Notes: a model not told the origin generated them from the letters alone. DNA of 64,000 nt from Rhodohalobacter halophilus (GCF_001715195.1 NZ_MDWE01000036.1:1-64000), one strand, 5' to 3'; counted from the first letter of the stretch, positions 1-8,625 are shown. Translations and numbers: made by a program.

Positions 1-78
1 GATTATCGTCAAACCGGAAATGACCGACTGATATTACTTGTAATCTTAGTATTTTTGATTACGACTATTTTTATCTAA
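1..78 (+). CDS. C-terminal end of a membrane protein (partial, 5' end outside window)
   Basis: Frame 1 is open from the window edge to a TAA at 76-78 and encodes 25 residues ending in a continuous hydrophobic stretch (LILLVILVFLITTIFI). That is what a C-terminal transmembrane helix looks like. The other two forward frames are closed by stops within the first 30 bases. The CHAT gene starts only 9 bases downstream, so the two are probably co-transcribed. The family cannot be identified from so short a piece. Existence as a gene end is an inference from the open frame, the hydrophobicity and the tight spacing. Confidence 0.5.
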   Translation, partial: DYRQTGNDRLILLVILVFLITTIFI

Positions 79-87
79 GCTCTTTTG

Positions 88-3000
88 ATGTTTAAAGTCT
101 CTCTGTTATTGCTCATTTTCTCTGTCTTTTCAGACTCAAGGACAGACTATATCCATCAGTTCCTGGACGAGCAAATTAATAGTGAGGTCAGCTCTGAAAC
201 CGTATGGGCTACGGGCACACTTTACTATTCAAGCCCGGATGAATATCAGGAAGTGATCCTTGATTACATTAAGGATGAACAAATAAAAAGTAATTTACAG
301 GGGAATACTGAACTAAAAGACTACATTCAGCAAATGAGTTTCCATCTTGAAGATGAACATTTGCTCCTTTCATATCTGCTGCTCGAAGAAGATATCGAAA
401 GACGTACAGAGATTTACGAGAGCTTCTATAACAACTACCCGGGTTTAGGTCTCAGGGAGTTAAATGATCTTGTTAAAGACGGAGAAAAATTAGACGAAAA
501 AAGCGTTGCCAATTCAACCATAGGTTTTGAACATTTCTTGATTTCTTTCCACGTGAGCAACAATAACGTTACGTCAGATGATTTTTTCAATCAGGTTAAA
601 GCTCTTTGGCAACAGACCGAAGGATCATCTGTTATCCCCACAGCGAGTAAAAGCTATCAGATTGCATCCATTCTAAAGGCATACTACGAAACCGGCGAAT
701 ATGGATCCATCAATAGACTATACAATGAGTTTCATCATCTCCATAACTTACCGCATTCAAAAATTAAATTGAACTTGTTGTGGGGTGCTGAATTTGCATT
801 ATATCGATTGGGATATGTGGATAAAAGCCTTGAAACACAGAGAAAATTTACCATCCCAATCAGTAGGTTCCTTGAACTCAACTCCACGTTGAACTCAATC
901 TTAGCTTCCCACGGAGGGTATCTTTATCAAATTGGGAAATATCAGGAAGCCAAAAACACATTTTTATCCATATTAGATCAGGCTGAAAATCTCCCTTTAT
1001 CATTTCAAGCCAGCTTATACAATAATTTAAGTCTTGTACTCTACAAAACCGGTGAATCCTCAAATTATATTGAAACACAATTAAAAGCCCTTGAAATCGC
1101 AGATGAACTTGAAAATCATGATTTCAAAAGTAGGATTTTAAGAAATCTTCACATTTTTTATGCGCAAAACAAAAATTGGAGATTGGCTACTGAATATATT
1201 GACGAAGCTGCAAATTTAGCATATAGAGTTGATAATAAAGACGAATTAATTTCAATCCACATATCAAAAGCAGATTTCACATATAATAATCTTAACGATA
1301 GTGAAGCAGCCTTTCGATATTTAGAGATAGCAAGTTCATTCGTTGATGACAACACGTCACCTAGATTTGAACTCAGAATTTTATTTCAAAGAGCTCAATT
1401 ATTAAAACGTGAAAACCGGTTTAATGAAAGTCTCAACGTTTTAAATGAAATAATTGCAATAACAGGTGGTCAATCGGATACTGTTAGATACTTAGAAGCA
1501 ATGATTCGCTTGGTGCAAATCAACCTGGAACTGGGAGATCCTCTCGAAGCAAGGCAACTTATGCGTGAGGTTCGAGCTCATGATATGTCTGATCTTGATT
1601 TTTCTGTTCTTATTTTGGCTCAAACCGTTCAAGCACAGATTGCCCAGCATTTTGGAGATCCCCTGGAAGCGGACCGGTTGTATTCAGAAGCAGCTGATTT
1701 AGTGTTTGAACGTTCACGAAATACCTCTGAAGCCGAATCCGGATATTGGACCGTCGAAGAAGATTATCTTTACCTGTTTGAAAAATATGCGGATTTTCTC
1801 CTGAGTCACAATCGCAAAGGAGATGCACTGGTCCTGTTTGACCGCATCAAGACGATTAACGATGCCTCACTGACCGATAATCCTTTGGTACGCTCTTCCC
1901 AATTAAGTGAAGAGGCACTGACTCGCATCAGAAACCTGACTCGGGAGATGGATAGCGTGAGAAGACGTATTCTTACCGCTTCCGACGACGAAAGACTTTC
2001 CCTTCAGAACAGGCTGGAGAGATTGTCTGCAGAGCGCCGATCACTCTCCTCAAAAGTGGATAATACACTTTCCGGAGATGTAAATATTGGCTCTGTACAG
2101 AGGCAGTTACGTCCGTCCGAAACACTCCTTCACATTACCGAAGTTGGACGAAATCTCTACTATGCAGAAGTTCAGAGAAACGACATCTCTATCAAAAAGT
2201 TGGAGATGAATGGAGAAACTCTCGAGCTTTTCGAGGGCGCATTAGACTCCATTCTTAAAGGCAGAACCGATCTCATGAAGTTTTATCAGATTGGGAAAAT
2301 GATTGGTATCGATAAGATTTCTGCAAATTCCCGATCCATCATCGTGATGCCTGACAGTTACTTCCATCAGCTTCCTGTCGATATCCTGCCAATCCGTGCG
2401 CCGGCCTCTTCCGTCAGTTACGGGTCTGCTGAATATGTGATTGAACATGCCGAAGTGAGAACGCTCAACAGCCTGCAGGACCTCACTACGCGCTACCGCG
2501 GTAATAACCACTCAATCGGGTTTTCAGGCTTTGGGGTTGAAGATTTCAATAATGAGAGGACATCCAGAAATTTGGTTTCTCTGCCAAAAGCACCGCAGGA
2601 AATTCTCTTGGTAAAGGAGCAGTTAAATCGCCTCAGTAACAACCGCTCATTTATCAATGCAACGGCTACGGCCGATGAGTTTCAGAAGAATGCCGGCCGG
2701 AGTAAGATTCTCCACATGGCAACCCACAGTGAAGTATCGGAAAGTGATCCGCTCTTCTCCACACTTCATTTCTACTCGGATGGAAACGAAGAGCAGGATC
2801 AGAGACTCAGTGGCCGTTTATTTGCCTATGAACTGTTTGAACTCAACCTTCAAAACGATTTAATCATGCTCAACTCGTGCGAATCGGGCGGTGATCGATT
2901 TCTACAGGGAAGCGGCGTGATGGGTATCAGCCGGGCACTGCGTTATGCAGGTGCCAAGAGTTTGGTTTTGAATTCCTGGTCGGTTAACGATCACTATGCG

Positions 3001-3255
3001 GCCGAATTTGCCGAAGAGTTTTACAGACATATCAACGATGGGAAAAGTAAGTCCAAAGCCCTTCAGCTTACGAAGGTGCACTTTATCAAAAACAAGAATG
3101 CCAACCCTCATTTTTGGGGCCCTTACATTCTGAATGGCGATCATCGGCCCCTAGTTCGAAATAACAACTGGTTTGCCGGAAGCTTACTGCTTGCCGCCAT
3201 TTTTCTCTCCGGACTTGTTTTTACGGGACGAAACAGAAAGAGATCAGCTGCATAA
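88..3255 (+). CDS. TPR-CHAT protein, membrane-anchored caspase-like protease
   Basis: 1055 residues from ATG 88; an in-frame TTG at 85 is a weaker alternative. A short hydrophobic N-terminus (FKVSLLLLIFSVF) is probably a signal peptide. Residues about 190-620 are helical repeats of TPR type, followed by a charged coiled segment near 610-660. The CHAT domain (caspase HetF associated with TPRs) occupies about 750-1020, with the expected dyad: His about 880 in HMATHSE and Cys about 931 in LNSCESG. A C-terminal hydrophobic helix (about 1030-1048) followed by RNRKR indicates a membrane anchor, with the bulk of the protein probably periplasmic. CHAT proteins are cysteine proteases often used in regulated proteolysis or cell-suicide systems; the substrate here is unknown. 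The preceding membrane-protein gene is a likely partner. Confidence 0.88.
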   Translation: MFKVSLLLLIFSVFSDSRTDYIHQFLDEQINSEVSSETVWATGTLYYSSPDEYQEVILDYIKDEQIKSNLQGNTELKDYIQQMSFHLEDEHLLLSYLLLEEDIERRTEIYESFYNNYPGLGLRELNDLVKDGEKLDEKSVANSTIGFEHFLISFHVSNNNVTSDDFFNQVKALWQQTEGSSVIPTASKSYQIASILKAYYETGEYGSINRLYNEFHHLHNLPHSKIKLNLLWGAEFALYRLGYVDKSLETQRKFTIPISRFLELNSTLNSILASHGGYLYQIGKYQEAKNTFLSILDQAENLPLSFQASLYNNLSLVLYKTGESSNYIETQLKALEIADELENHDFKSRILRNLHIFYAQNKNWRLATEYIDEAANLAYRVDNKDELISIHISKADFTYNNLNDSEAAFRYLEIASSFVDDNTSPRFELRILFQRAQLLKRENRFNESLNVLNEIIAITGGQSDTVRYLEAMIRLVQINLELGDPLEARQLMREVRAHDMSDLDFSVLILAQTVQAQIAQHFGDPLEADRLYSEAADLVFERSRNTSEAESGYWTVEEDYLYLFEKYADFLLSHNRKGDALVLFDRIKTINDASLTDNPLVRSSQLSEEALTRIRNLTREMDSVRRRILTASDDERLSLQNRLERLSAERRSLSSKVDNTLSGDVNIGSVQRQLRPSETLLHITEVGRNLYYAEVQRNDISIKKLEMNGETLELFEGALDSILKGRTDLMKFYQIGKMIGIDKISANSRSIIVMPDSYFHQLPVDILPIRAPASSVSYGSAEYVIEHAEVRTLNSLQDLTTRYRGNNHSIGFSGFGVEDFNNERTSRNLVSLPKAPQEILLVKEQLNRLSNNRSFINATATADEFQKNAGRSKILHMATHSEVSESDPLFSTLHFYSDGNEEQDQRLSGRLFAYELFELNLQNDLIMLNSCESGGDRFLQGSGVMGISRALRYAGAKSLVLNSWSVNDHYAAEFAEEFYRHINDGKSKSKALQLTKVHFIKNKNANPHFWGPYILNGDHRPLVRNNNWFAGSLLLAAIFLSGLVFTGRNRKRSAA

Positions 3256-3296
3256 AAACAGCAGCTGCTTATCTTACTAATATCCATAAAACAAAA

Positions 3297-3320
3297 AAGG
3301 CCCGCTTAATAGCGAGCCTT
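3297..3320. terminator. Bidirectional rho-independent terminator
   Basis: An inverted repeat (AAGGCCCGCT / AGCGAGCCTT, one mismatch, 4-base loop) is flanked by A6 on the left and TTTTGTT on the right. It can terminate the CHAT gene on the plus strand and tRNA-Leu on the minus strand. Confidence 0.75.
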
Positions 3321-3329
3321 TTGTTATTG

Positions 3330-3413
3330 TGCCCCGGAATGGAGTCGAACCATCACGGCCGTTAGGCCACACGCCCCTCAAGCGTGCGCGTCTACCAATT
3401 CCGCCACCGGGGC
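3330..3413 (-). tRNA. tRNA-Leu (anticodon GAG)
   Basis: The minus strand folds as a class II tRNA. The acceptor arms GCCCCGG and CCGGGGC pair, the D arm reads GGCGGAATTGGTAGACGC, the anticodon stem CACGC/GCGTG encloses TTGAGGG (anticodon GAG), a long variable arm follows, and the T arm contains GGTTCGACTCC. Length is 84 bases including discriminator A; CCA is not encoded. It would read CUC and CUU leucine codons. Confidence 0.97.
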
Positions 3414-3429
3414 TTATCAGTAAATAATT

Positions 3430-3452
3430 GATTCAAATATTCCATTTGAATC
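3430..3452. repeat. Perfect 9-bp inverted repeat upstream of tRNA-Leu
   Basis: GATTCAAAT, 5-base spacer ATTCC, ATTTGAATC. It lies 17 bases upstream of the tRNA-Leu 5' end in its leader region. It could be a leader hairpin or an operator; the sequence does not tell which. Confidence 0.55.
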
Positions 3453-3640
3453 AGAGCTTCTAAAGATAGGGCATTTTCAAACTAAATGGAAAGTGCCTTT
3501 TTCAAATTTCCTCACCTTTTCTCCTGAGAGATGAATTGGTTTTTCGTAGTTTTGTGTTGATGAGTAAAAGTAAATAAGTGTACTCGTGGTGCGACTCAAA
3601 GGCGTACCACGAGTTTTTGAAAACAAAACCAATATACTCC

Positions 3641-5395
3641 ATGACCAATCAGGAAGTTGCCGAAAAACTCCGAGAAATTTACAATCTCATGCAGCTCGCC
3701 GGAGAGAATCGTTTCCGAGCCATCGCATTTGATCGTGCAGCACAAACCATCGAGGGACTCAATGACGAAATTGCCAAGCATATCGAGGATGGCACACTCA
3801 CCGATATCAAGGGAATCGGCAAGTCGATTGCGGAGGATATCCAGGCGTATGCGGAGACCGGGACCATGCCGGTACTCGAAGATCTCAAAGAGCGAGTGCC
3901 AAAAGGGCTGATTGAGTGGCTGAATATCTCCGGACTCGGCCCCAAAAACATTGTGAAGATTCACCAAAAACTGGGAATTACCGAAATCACCGAACTGAAA
4001 GAGGCGTGTCAGAGCGGAGCGGTGGCCGATCTTCCGGGACTGGGTCAGAAATCGGCTGATAAGATCATAAAATCGATCGAATACCTGGAGAAGTTTGGAG
4101 AGCGGGCAAGGCTGGATCAGGCACTTGAAATCGCTGAACCGGTCTTTGAATTCGTCAAAAATCTGGAGGGGGTGCAACAGTGTGAGATTGCGGGATCGCT
4201 CAGAAGATCACGTGAAACCATTGGCGATATCGACATATTGGTTGCCGCAAAACCCGAAGATGCTGAATCCATCTTTGATCAATTTGTGAATCATGAGCTG
4301 GTCGTGGAAGTTTTGGGACGTGGAGACACCAAGAGTTCGGTTCGAACCGAGAACGGACGCCAGGTGGATCTGCGGATTGTTAAGCCTGAAGAGTATCCCG
4401 CAGCGTTGATGTACTTCACCGGAAGTAAAGAGCACAATATTGTGATGCGCCAGCGAGCCCGTGAGCGCGGCATGGCGCTGAATGAGTATGGGCTTTTTAA
4501 GCTGAACGATCAGAACGATACCGATTTTGATCAGCCTGTAAAAACCTCCTCTGAGGAAGAGATCTACGAGAAACTCGGGCTGAATTTTGTTCCGCCGGAG
4601 CACCGTGAAGACCGAGGTGAGTTTGAGTTTTATGAAGAACACAAATCGATGGAGCTAGTTTCGGAATCCGACATCAAAGGCGTGGTGCATGCCCACAGTA
4701 CCCGGAGTGACGGAAAATATACCATCCGTCAGATGGCCGAAGCGTGCATGGACCGTGGTTACGAGTATCTTGGACTGACCGATCACTCCAAAACGGCAGC
4801 CTACGCCGGAGGTTTGACGATCGAAGAGGTAAAACAGCAGTGGGATGAAATAGATCAACTCAACAGTGAGTTTGAGTCTGAAGGCAAGAATTTCAAGATT
4901 TTTAAAGGGATGGAGTCGGACATTTTAAGTGATGGATCTTTAGACTATCCTGATGAAATCCTCGCCGAATTCGATTTTGTAATTGCAAGCGTACACAGCG
5001 GCCTCAGTATGCCTCTCGAGGAAATGATGATGCGTTTCGAGAATGCCATTAAAAATCCATACACACGAATTGTGGGCCACCCAACGGGCCGTTTACTGCT
5101 GAAGCGTGAGGAGAGCAAACTGGACCTAAACCGGCTGATTGAGCTTGCGGCTGAACACAACACCGTTATCGAAATCAATGCCAGCCCGTGGCGCCTGGAT
5201 CTCGACTGGAAATACGGAAACAAGGCGAAAGAGGTTGGCCTGATAACTTCCATCAACCCTGATGCACACTCCGTAGAAGGAATAGACGACATTCGCTACG
5301 GCGTGATGATTGCCCGAAAAGCGAAATTTGAACCTGCCCGAGTGCTGAATACGAAATCTGTTGAGGAGTTTGAAAAGTGGTGTAAGGGAGAGTAG
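3641..5395 (+). CDS. polX: DNA polymerase/3'-5' exonuclease PolX
   Basis: 584 residues from the ATG at 3641. The open frame runs 21 codons further upstream, but bacterial PolX proteins begin at the equivalent of MTNQEVAEKLREI. Order of domains: an 8-kDa-like HhH region with helix-hairpin-helix motifs (GIGKSIAEDI, GLGPKNI, GLGQKSADKI), then the X-family nucleotidyltransferase core with GS at about residue 184 and metal-binding DID near 196, then a third Asp in GRQVDLR. The C-terminal PHP phosphoesterase domain (about 345-570) keeps HAHSTRSDGK, TDHSKTA, ASVHSG, GHPTGR and NPDAHS, so it should be an active Mn-dependent nuclease. The family acts in gap-filling base-excision repair. A TAGTTTTG box at 3547-3554 may be the -7 promoter element, but no clear -33 partner is visible. 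Confidence 0.96.
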   Translation: MTNQEVAEKLREIYNLMQLAGENRFRAIAFDRAAQTIEGLNDEIAKHIEDGTLTDIKGIGKSIAEDIQAYAETGTMPVLEDLKERVPKGLIEWLNISGLGPKNIVKIHQKLGITEITELKEACQSGAVADLPGLGQKSADKIIKSIEYLEKFGERARLDQALEIAEPVFEFVKNLEGVQQCEIAGSLRRSRETIGDIDILVAAKPEDAESIFDQFVNHELVVEVLGRGDTKSSVRTENGRQVDLRIVKPEEYPAALMYFTGSKEHNIVMRQRARERGMALNEYGLFKLNDQNDTDFDQPVKTSSEEEIYEKLGLNFVPPEHREDRGEFEFYEEHKSMELVSESDIKGVVHAHSTRSDGKYTIRQMAEACMDRGYEYLGLTDHSKTAAYAGGLTIEEVKQQWDEIDQLNSEFESEGKNFKIFKGMESDILSDGSLDYPDEILAEFDFVIASVHSGLSMPLEEMMMRFENAIKNPYTRIVGHPTGRLLLKREESKLDLNRLIELAAEHNTVIEINASPWRLDLDWKYGNKAKEVGLITSINPDAHSVEGIDDIRYGVMIARKAKFEPARVLNTKSVEEFEKWCKGE

Positions 5396-5464
5396 ATATG
5401 AGTCGTGAGTCTCGAGTCGTGAGTTTTGAGGGATGTTTATGCCCTGAATTGGCTTGATGCTCTG

Positions 5465-5561
5465 ACACACCCCTTGCTTGTTCGCTGAACGCTCTCTGCA
5501 CATTTCCCCTCCCGAGAGGGGACGGATGATGAAGCGTCCAGCGAAATCATCAGGGGTGTGT
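5465..5561. repeat. 97-bp palindromic element with terminal inverted repeats
   Basis: Ends are perfect inverted repeats (ACACACCCCT at 5465-5474 and AGGGGTGTGT at 5552-5561). Further in, TTCGCTGAACGC is matched by GCGTCCAGCGAA with one mismatch, and the centre is CCCCTCCCGAGAGGGG. The whole unit can fold into one long imperfect hairpin, like a REP/MITE-type sequence. There is no coding potential. Confidence 0.65.
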
Positions 5562-5577
5562 TGAAAACGTGACTCCA

Positions 5578-5605
5578 GACGCTGTCAGAGTCAGCCAACG
5601 CTGAA
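5578..5605 (+). repeat. Dispersed 28-base repeat, copy 1
   Basis: It matches positions 6650-6677 at 23 of 28 bases (core GACGCT..TCAG..TCAGC.A.CGCTGAA). The two copies flank kynA in direct orientation. Confidence 0.55.
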
Positions 5606-5703
5606 TTTTGACTGCCCTTCACTCTCATGACTCAAATCTCATGACTCACGACCAAGTTTTCCTATATTCCCCCAAACCTTGAATCTCACTCTCTGCCAAA
5701 CAC

Positions 5704-6498
5704 ATGAGCGAATCGAAAAGCCTGACCTACACCTCCTACCTGAAAGTAAAAGAGCTGCTTGAGCTGCAACAGCCGGAATCGAAACCGGAGGAACACGACG
5801 AGATGCTTTTCATCATCATTCACCAGGTGTACGAATTATGGTTCAAACAGATTATGCACGAATTTGACAAGCTTCGGGCTGATCTGGAATCCGGAAATAC
5901 ATGGGGAGCTACCAAAACGATGCGACGCGTGCTCACCATTTTAAAAACGATGGTTTCACAAATTGACATCCTCGAAACCATGACTCCATTAGAGTTCAAC
6001 AGTTTCCGGGGATTTTTACAGAGTGCCAGCGGATTTCAGTCGGTACAGTTCCGGGAGATGGAGATCGTTTGCGGAATGCGATCAAAACACATTATTGACG
6101 TCCACAAAGATCAGCCGGAGCTTCAGCAGAATCTGCTCGACCGAGAGAAAGAGTCCACTCTCTGGGAAAGTTTTTGCAAATACCTTCAGCACCGCGGTCA
6201 TGATATTGACACGCCGGCCCGGGTAAATGAGCAAGGATTGGTATTTAAACCCTCAGAACACAATCAAACCGAGTTGGTCAACATTATGAACAACGACCCC
6301 GAAGCGGCCATGCTTTGTGAGCTCTTTGTGGATTATGATGAGGGACTGATGGAGTGGCGCTACCGTCACGTAAAAATGGTAGAGCGAACCATCGGCACCA
6401 AGAAAGGAACCGGTGGATCTGACGGCGCAGGATACCTCCACAAAACATTGAACAATCCCATCTTCCCGGATCTCTGGGCAATACGATCGAAATTTTAG
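5704..6498 (+). CDS. kynA: Tryptophan 2,3-dioxygenase
   Basis: 264 residues, normal for bacterial TDO. The enzyme inserts O2 into the indole ring of L-tryptophan to give N-formylkynurenine, the first step of the kynurenine pathway, in the cytoplasm using haem. Recognised from YTSYLKVKELL near the N-terminus, the HDEMLFIIIHQVYELWFKQ block that holds substrate-binding and distal-pocket residues, and the C-terminal RYRHVKMVERTIG (proximal haem His region) followed by KGTGGSDGAGYL, which contacts substrate. No other kynurenine gene is nearby, so it stands alone between two repeat-rich intergenic regions. The ATG start is unambiguous, with AAACAC rather than a Shine-Dalgarno before it. Confidence 0.96.
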   Translation: MSESKSLTYTSYLKVKELLELQQPESKPEEHDEMLFIIIHQVYELWFKQIMHEFDKLRADLESGNTWGATKTMRRVLTILKTMVSQIDILETMTPLEFNSFRGFLQSASGFQSVQFREMEIVCGMRSKHIIDVHKDQPELQQNLLDREKESTLWESFCKYLQHRGHDIDTPARVNEQGLVFKPSEHNQTELVNIMNNDPEAAMLCELFVDYDEGLMEWRYRHVKMVERTIGTKKGTGGSDGAGYLHKTLNNPIFPDLWAIRSKF

Positions 6499-6581
6499 GT
6501 ATCCATATTCAAACCTGACAACACCTACTGGATTTGTCAACGTTGGCTTTAAGAGCAGATCCCCGACGCATGCAGATCATA

Positions 6582-6625
6582 ATCTCGGCGGATCTCCGCG
6601 AAATTATCTGCGCAAATCCGCGAGA
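6582..6625. repeat. Imperfect palindrome in the kynA/helicase gap
   Basis: TCTCGGCGGAT at the left pairs with ATCCGCGAGA at the right, with one bulged G. Between them are CTCCGCGAAA and TCTGCGCAAAT, which also read as imperfect direct repeats of the same motif. It lies in the 194-base gap between the convergent kynA and helicase genes. It is probably a dispersed extragenic palindrome and might help separate the two transcripts. Confidence 0.45.
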
Positions 6626-6649
6626 ACCTATGCTCAGGATTAATTTCTC

Positions 6650-6677
6650 GACGCTTTCAGGATCAGCTATCGCTGAA
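6650..6677 (+). repeat. Dispersed 28-base repeat, copy 2
   Basis: Second copy of the repeat at 5578-5605 (23/28 identical). It is followed by CGCTGAACGCTG, which also resembles TCGCTGAACGCT inside the 97-bp palindrome, so the intergenic elements share building blocks. Confidence 0.55.
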
Positions 6678-6692
6678 CGCTGCCAGGTCTCA

Positions 6693-8615
6693 TCACCCGC
6701 CAATTTTCTTGAGCAACTTACCCAAAAACTTCCCTCCGTACACTCTCTCCACATGCTCCATATCGGCAATGACCACCAGCTCTTTCCGACTCCTTGAAAA
6801 GGCTACATTCAGCAATCGCGGTACACTCAACCCATTTTTCTCCTCGTCGAGCGGACGCACCGAATAGTGACGTTTGGTACCTCTCTGTTTCTCACCGCTC
6901 ATTACCGTATCAAAGATAATGTAATCCTTTTCACGTCCCTGAAAAGTGTGAATGGTTCCCACTTCCACGTTTCGGATACCGGCTTCATACAGCCGATTCC
7001 GAAGATCATAAACCGCACTTCTGAACGGCACGATCACCCCGATATCTTCCATGAAAATTCCGCGGCCACCCATATTTTTCAGAAGCCGCTCCACCACCTC
7101 CTGATGAACCATGTTGATCGGCTTGAATCCCCGTTCGCCGGATTTCTGCTCCAGAAAAGGTCCGTACTTTGAAGTGTTGACCAGATGAAAAGCGCGATCG
7201 GACAGTTCCCCAAGCGATTGATCCTGAATTTTGCCGGTTTTTAAACGGCCTTCATAAAATACCGTACTGATCACATCGGCAAGTGATTCTTCCAGGCGGT
7301 ACTGCGTATCAAAAAAGGCGGTAAAATCAGGATGCTCATCGTGCCATCGGAAAAGTGCTTCAGAAGAGTCGGCGCCGGAAACCGTGGTAAAAATATCTTT
7401 CTCCAGAAATTCGCGGGACTTCCGGTCGCTCGTCAGCGCAATAGGCGGAAGCTGCATCGGGTCGCCCACCACCACCATATGCCACTTGGCGTGGGCCGCG
7501 AGAACCATCATATAGGGTAGGTTTGCCATCGAACACTCATCCACAACCACGGCATCAAATTCAAGGTCGTGAAACAGATCAGACGTACAAACCTTGGCAA
7601 GCGTCGTGGCAACAAGCTGTTTTTTCCAGAGCTCAGCGCGATCGTTTACCTGACTTAATTCTTCAAGCTTTGCCTCAAGTTCTTCCAGTCCGCCGGCATC
7701 TTTGACCTTCTGATCAATCAGTTTCATCTCCAGCTCCTGATTGTTGGTCGGTTGCTTACCATTTCGCAGCCGCTTCTCAACAGACTGCAGCGCCTGTTTT
7801 CTGCGCTCCATCAGCCCAATCCACTCTCCTGCTTCTTCCTGCCTTTTTTGAATGGTTTGTTCAAGCTGATTGGAAAAAAGAATCGGATCCAGTTCGGAAG
7901 CATCAAGGGCAGCCTCACCAAATCGAGTAATTCTTTGCTGAGGAATCGTAAGCCCAATTTTTTGAAGTGCATCAAGTGCACTCAGCAGGCCTACATCCAC
8001 GGCCCGGTTGGTATTTGAGGCAAACAGAACCTTCTTTCCATTTTTCAGGTAGTTGGCGATGATGTACCCAAGCGTAGCCGTTTTACCCGTTCCCGGCGGA
8101 CCCCAGATAAATGTCGCCCGGCGGTTCATCGACATGCGGATGGCATCTTCCTGCGCTTCATTTCTCAAGCCATCATGGTCCACTTCATCAGGCCCGGGAA
8201 TGGCCTGACCGTTTGGTTCAAAAAGATGCTCAAGCCGATCCAGCTCACCTTTTTTTCGTCCGTCGAGCTTTACAATTTCTGACAGCGTTCGTTTGAGGAT
8301 AAAATCGTTCTCCCACTCCACGTGCAATTCTGAAATAGAGATTCCAACATCCTCCGGAAACTGCAGGGTCACCTCCTTGTCCTCGTAAGACACAGGGTGA
8401 ACCGTCCAGCTCTTCTCCCCGGCCATCGCCTTAATTTCCTCCGCAAACCGGATGGCCGGCTGATGAGATTCAAACTTATAATTCACATTTTCTGAGGCGG
8501 TTATTTTATCTCTCTTCCCTTCAAATAGTACGTCCGATGATGGTCTTTCCCGAACCGTTTCTATTTCCGATTCGAGGGCGGTAATGGCTTGATCAAGTAG
8601 TTTTTTTATATCCAT
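6693..8615 (-). CDS. SF1 (Upf1/IGHMBP2-like) DNA/RNA helicase
   Basis: 640 residues. The N-terminal 100 residues form a small beta-rich region typical of SF1B helicases. Helicase motifs follow in order: Walker A GPPGTGKT at 172-179, Walker B DECSMAN near 358, motif III VGDPMQLPP, motif IV region FFDTQYRLEESL, motif V GTIHTFQGREKDYI and motif VI NVAFSRSRKELVV. A charged coiled segment (about 235-325) lies between motifs Ia and II. The combination identifies an ATP-dependent 5'-3' helicase of the Upf1-like family; its substrate (DNA or RNA) cannot be told from sequence. The leader just upstream carries an 18-bp inverted repeat. The gene converges on kynA and follows gntR at a distance of 206 bases. 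Confidence 0.92.
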   Translation of the reverse strand: MDIKKLLDQAITALESEIETVRERPSSDVLFEGKRDKITASENVNYKFESHQPAIRFAEEIKAMAGEKSWTVHPVSYEDKEVTLQFPEDVGISISELHVEWENDFILKRTLSEIVKLDGRKKGELDRLEHLFEPNGQAIPGPDEVDHDGLRNEAQEDAIRMSMNRRATFIWGPPGTGKTATLGYIIANYLKNGKKVLFASNTNRAVDVGLLSALDALQKIGLTIPQQRITRFGEAALDASELDPILFSNQLEQTIQKRQEEAGEWIGLMERRKQALQSVEKRLRNGKQPTNNQELEMKLIDQKVKDAGGLEELEAKLEELSQVNDRAELWKKQLVATTLAKVCTSDLFHDLEFDAVVVDECSMANLPYMMVLAAHAKWHMVVVGDPMQLPPIALTSDRKSREFLEKDIFTTVSGADSSEALFRWHDEHPDFTAFFDTQYRLEESLADVISTVFYEGRLKTGKIQDQSLGELSDRAFHLVNTSKYGPFLEQKSGERGFKPINMVHQEVVERLLKNMGGRGIFMEDIGVIVPFRSAVYDLRNRLYEAGIRNVEVGTIHTFQGREKDYIIFDTVMSGEKQRGTKRHYSVRPLDEEKNGLSVPRLLNVAFSRSRKELVVIADMEHVERVYGGKFLGKLLKKIGG

Positions 8616-8625
8616 TCTTTGGGTA

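Larger units (their letters stand above)
5400..5653. repeat. Composite intergenic repeat block between polX and kynA
   Basis: The 308-base gap 5396-5703 contains no gene. Two direct copies of GAGTCGTGAGT (5400-5410, 5414-5424) sit at its left. Related inverse copies (CTCATGACTC at 5624-5633, then CTCATGACTCACGAC at 5639-5653) sit at its right. Between them are a palindromic element (5465-5561) and a copy of a dispersed 28-base repeat (5578-5605), listed separately. The rest (5654-5703) holds the kynA leader, with no strong Shine-Dalgarno. Confidence 0.6.

Noticed and set aside
3596-4177. A 193-codon minus-strand frame opposite polX
   Set aside because: Antisense shadow of a clear polX N-terminal domain.
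5396-5703. Insertion sequence
   Set aside because: Inverted repeats are present but there is no transposase frame within or near the block.
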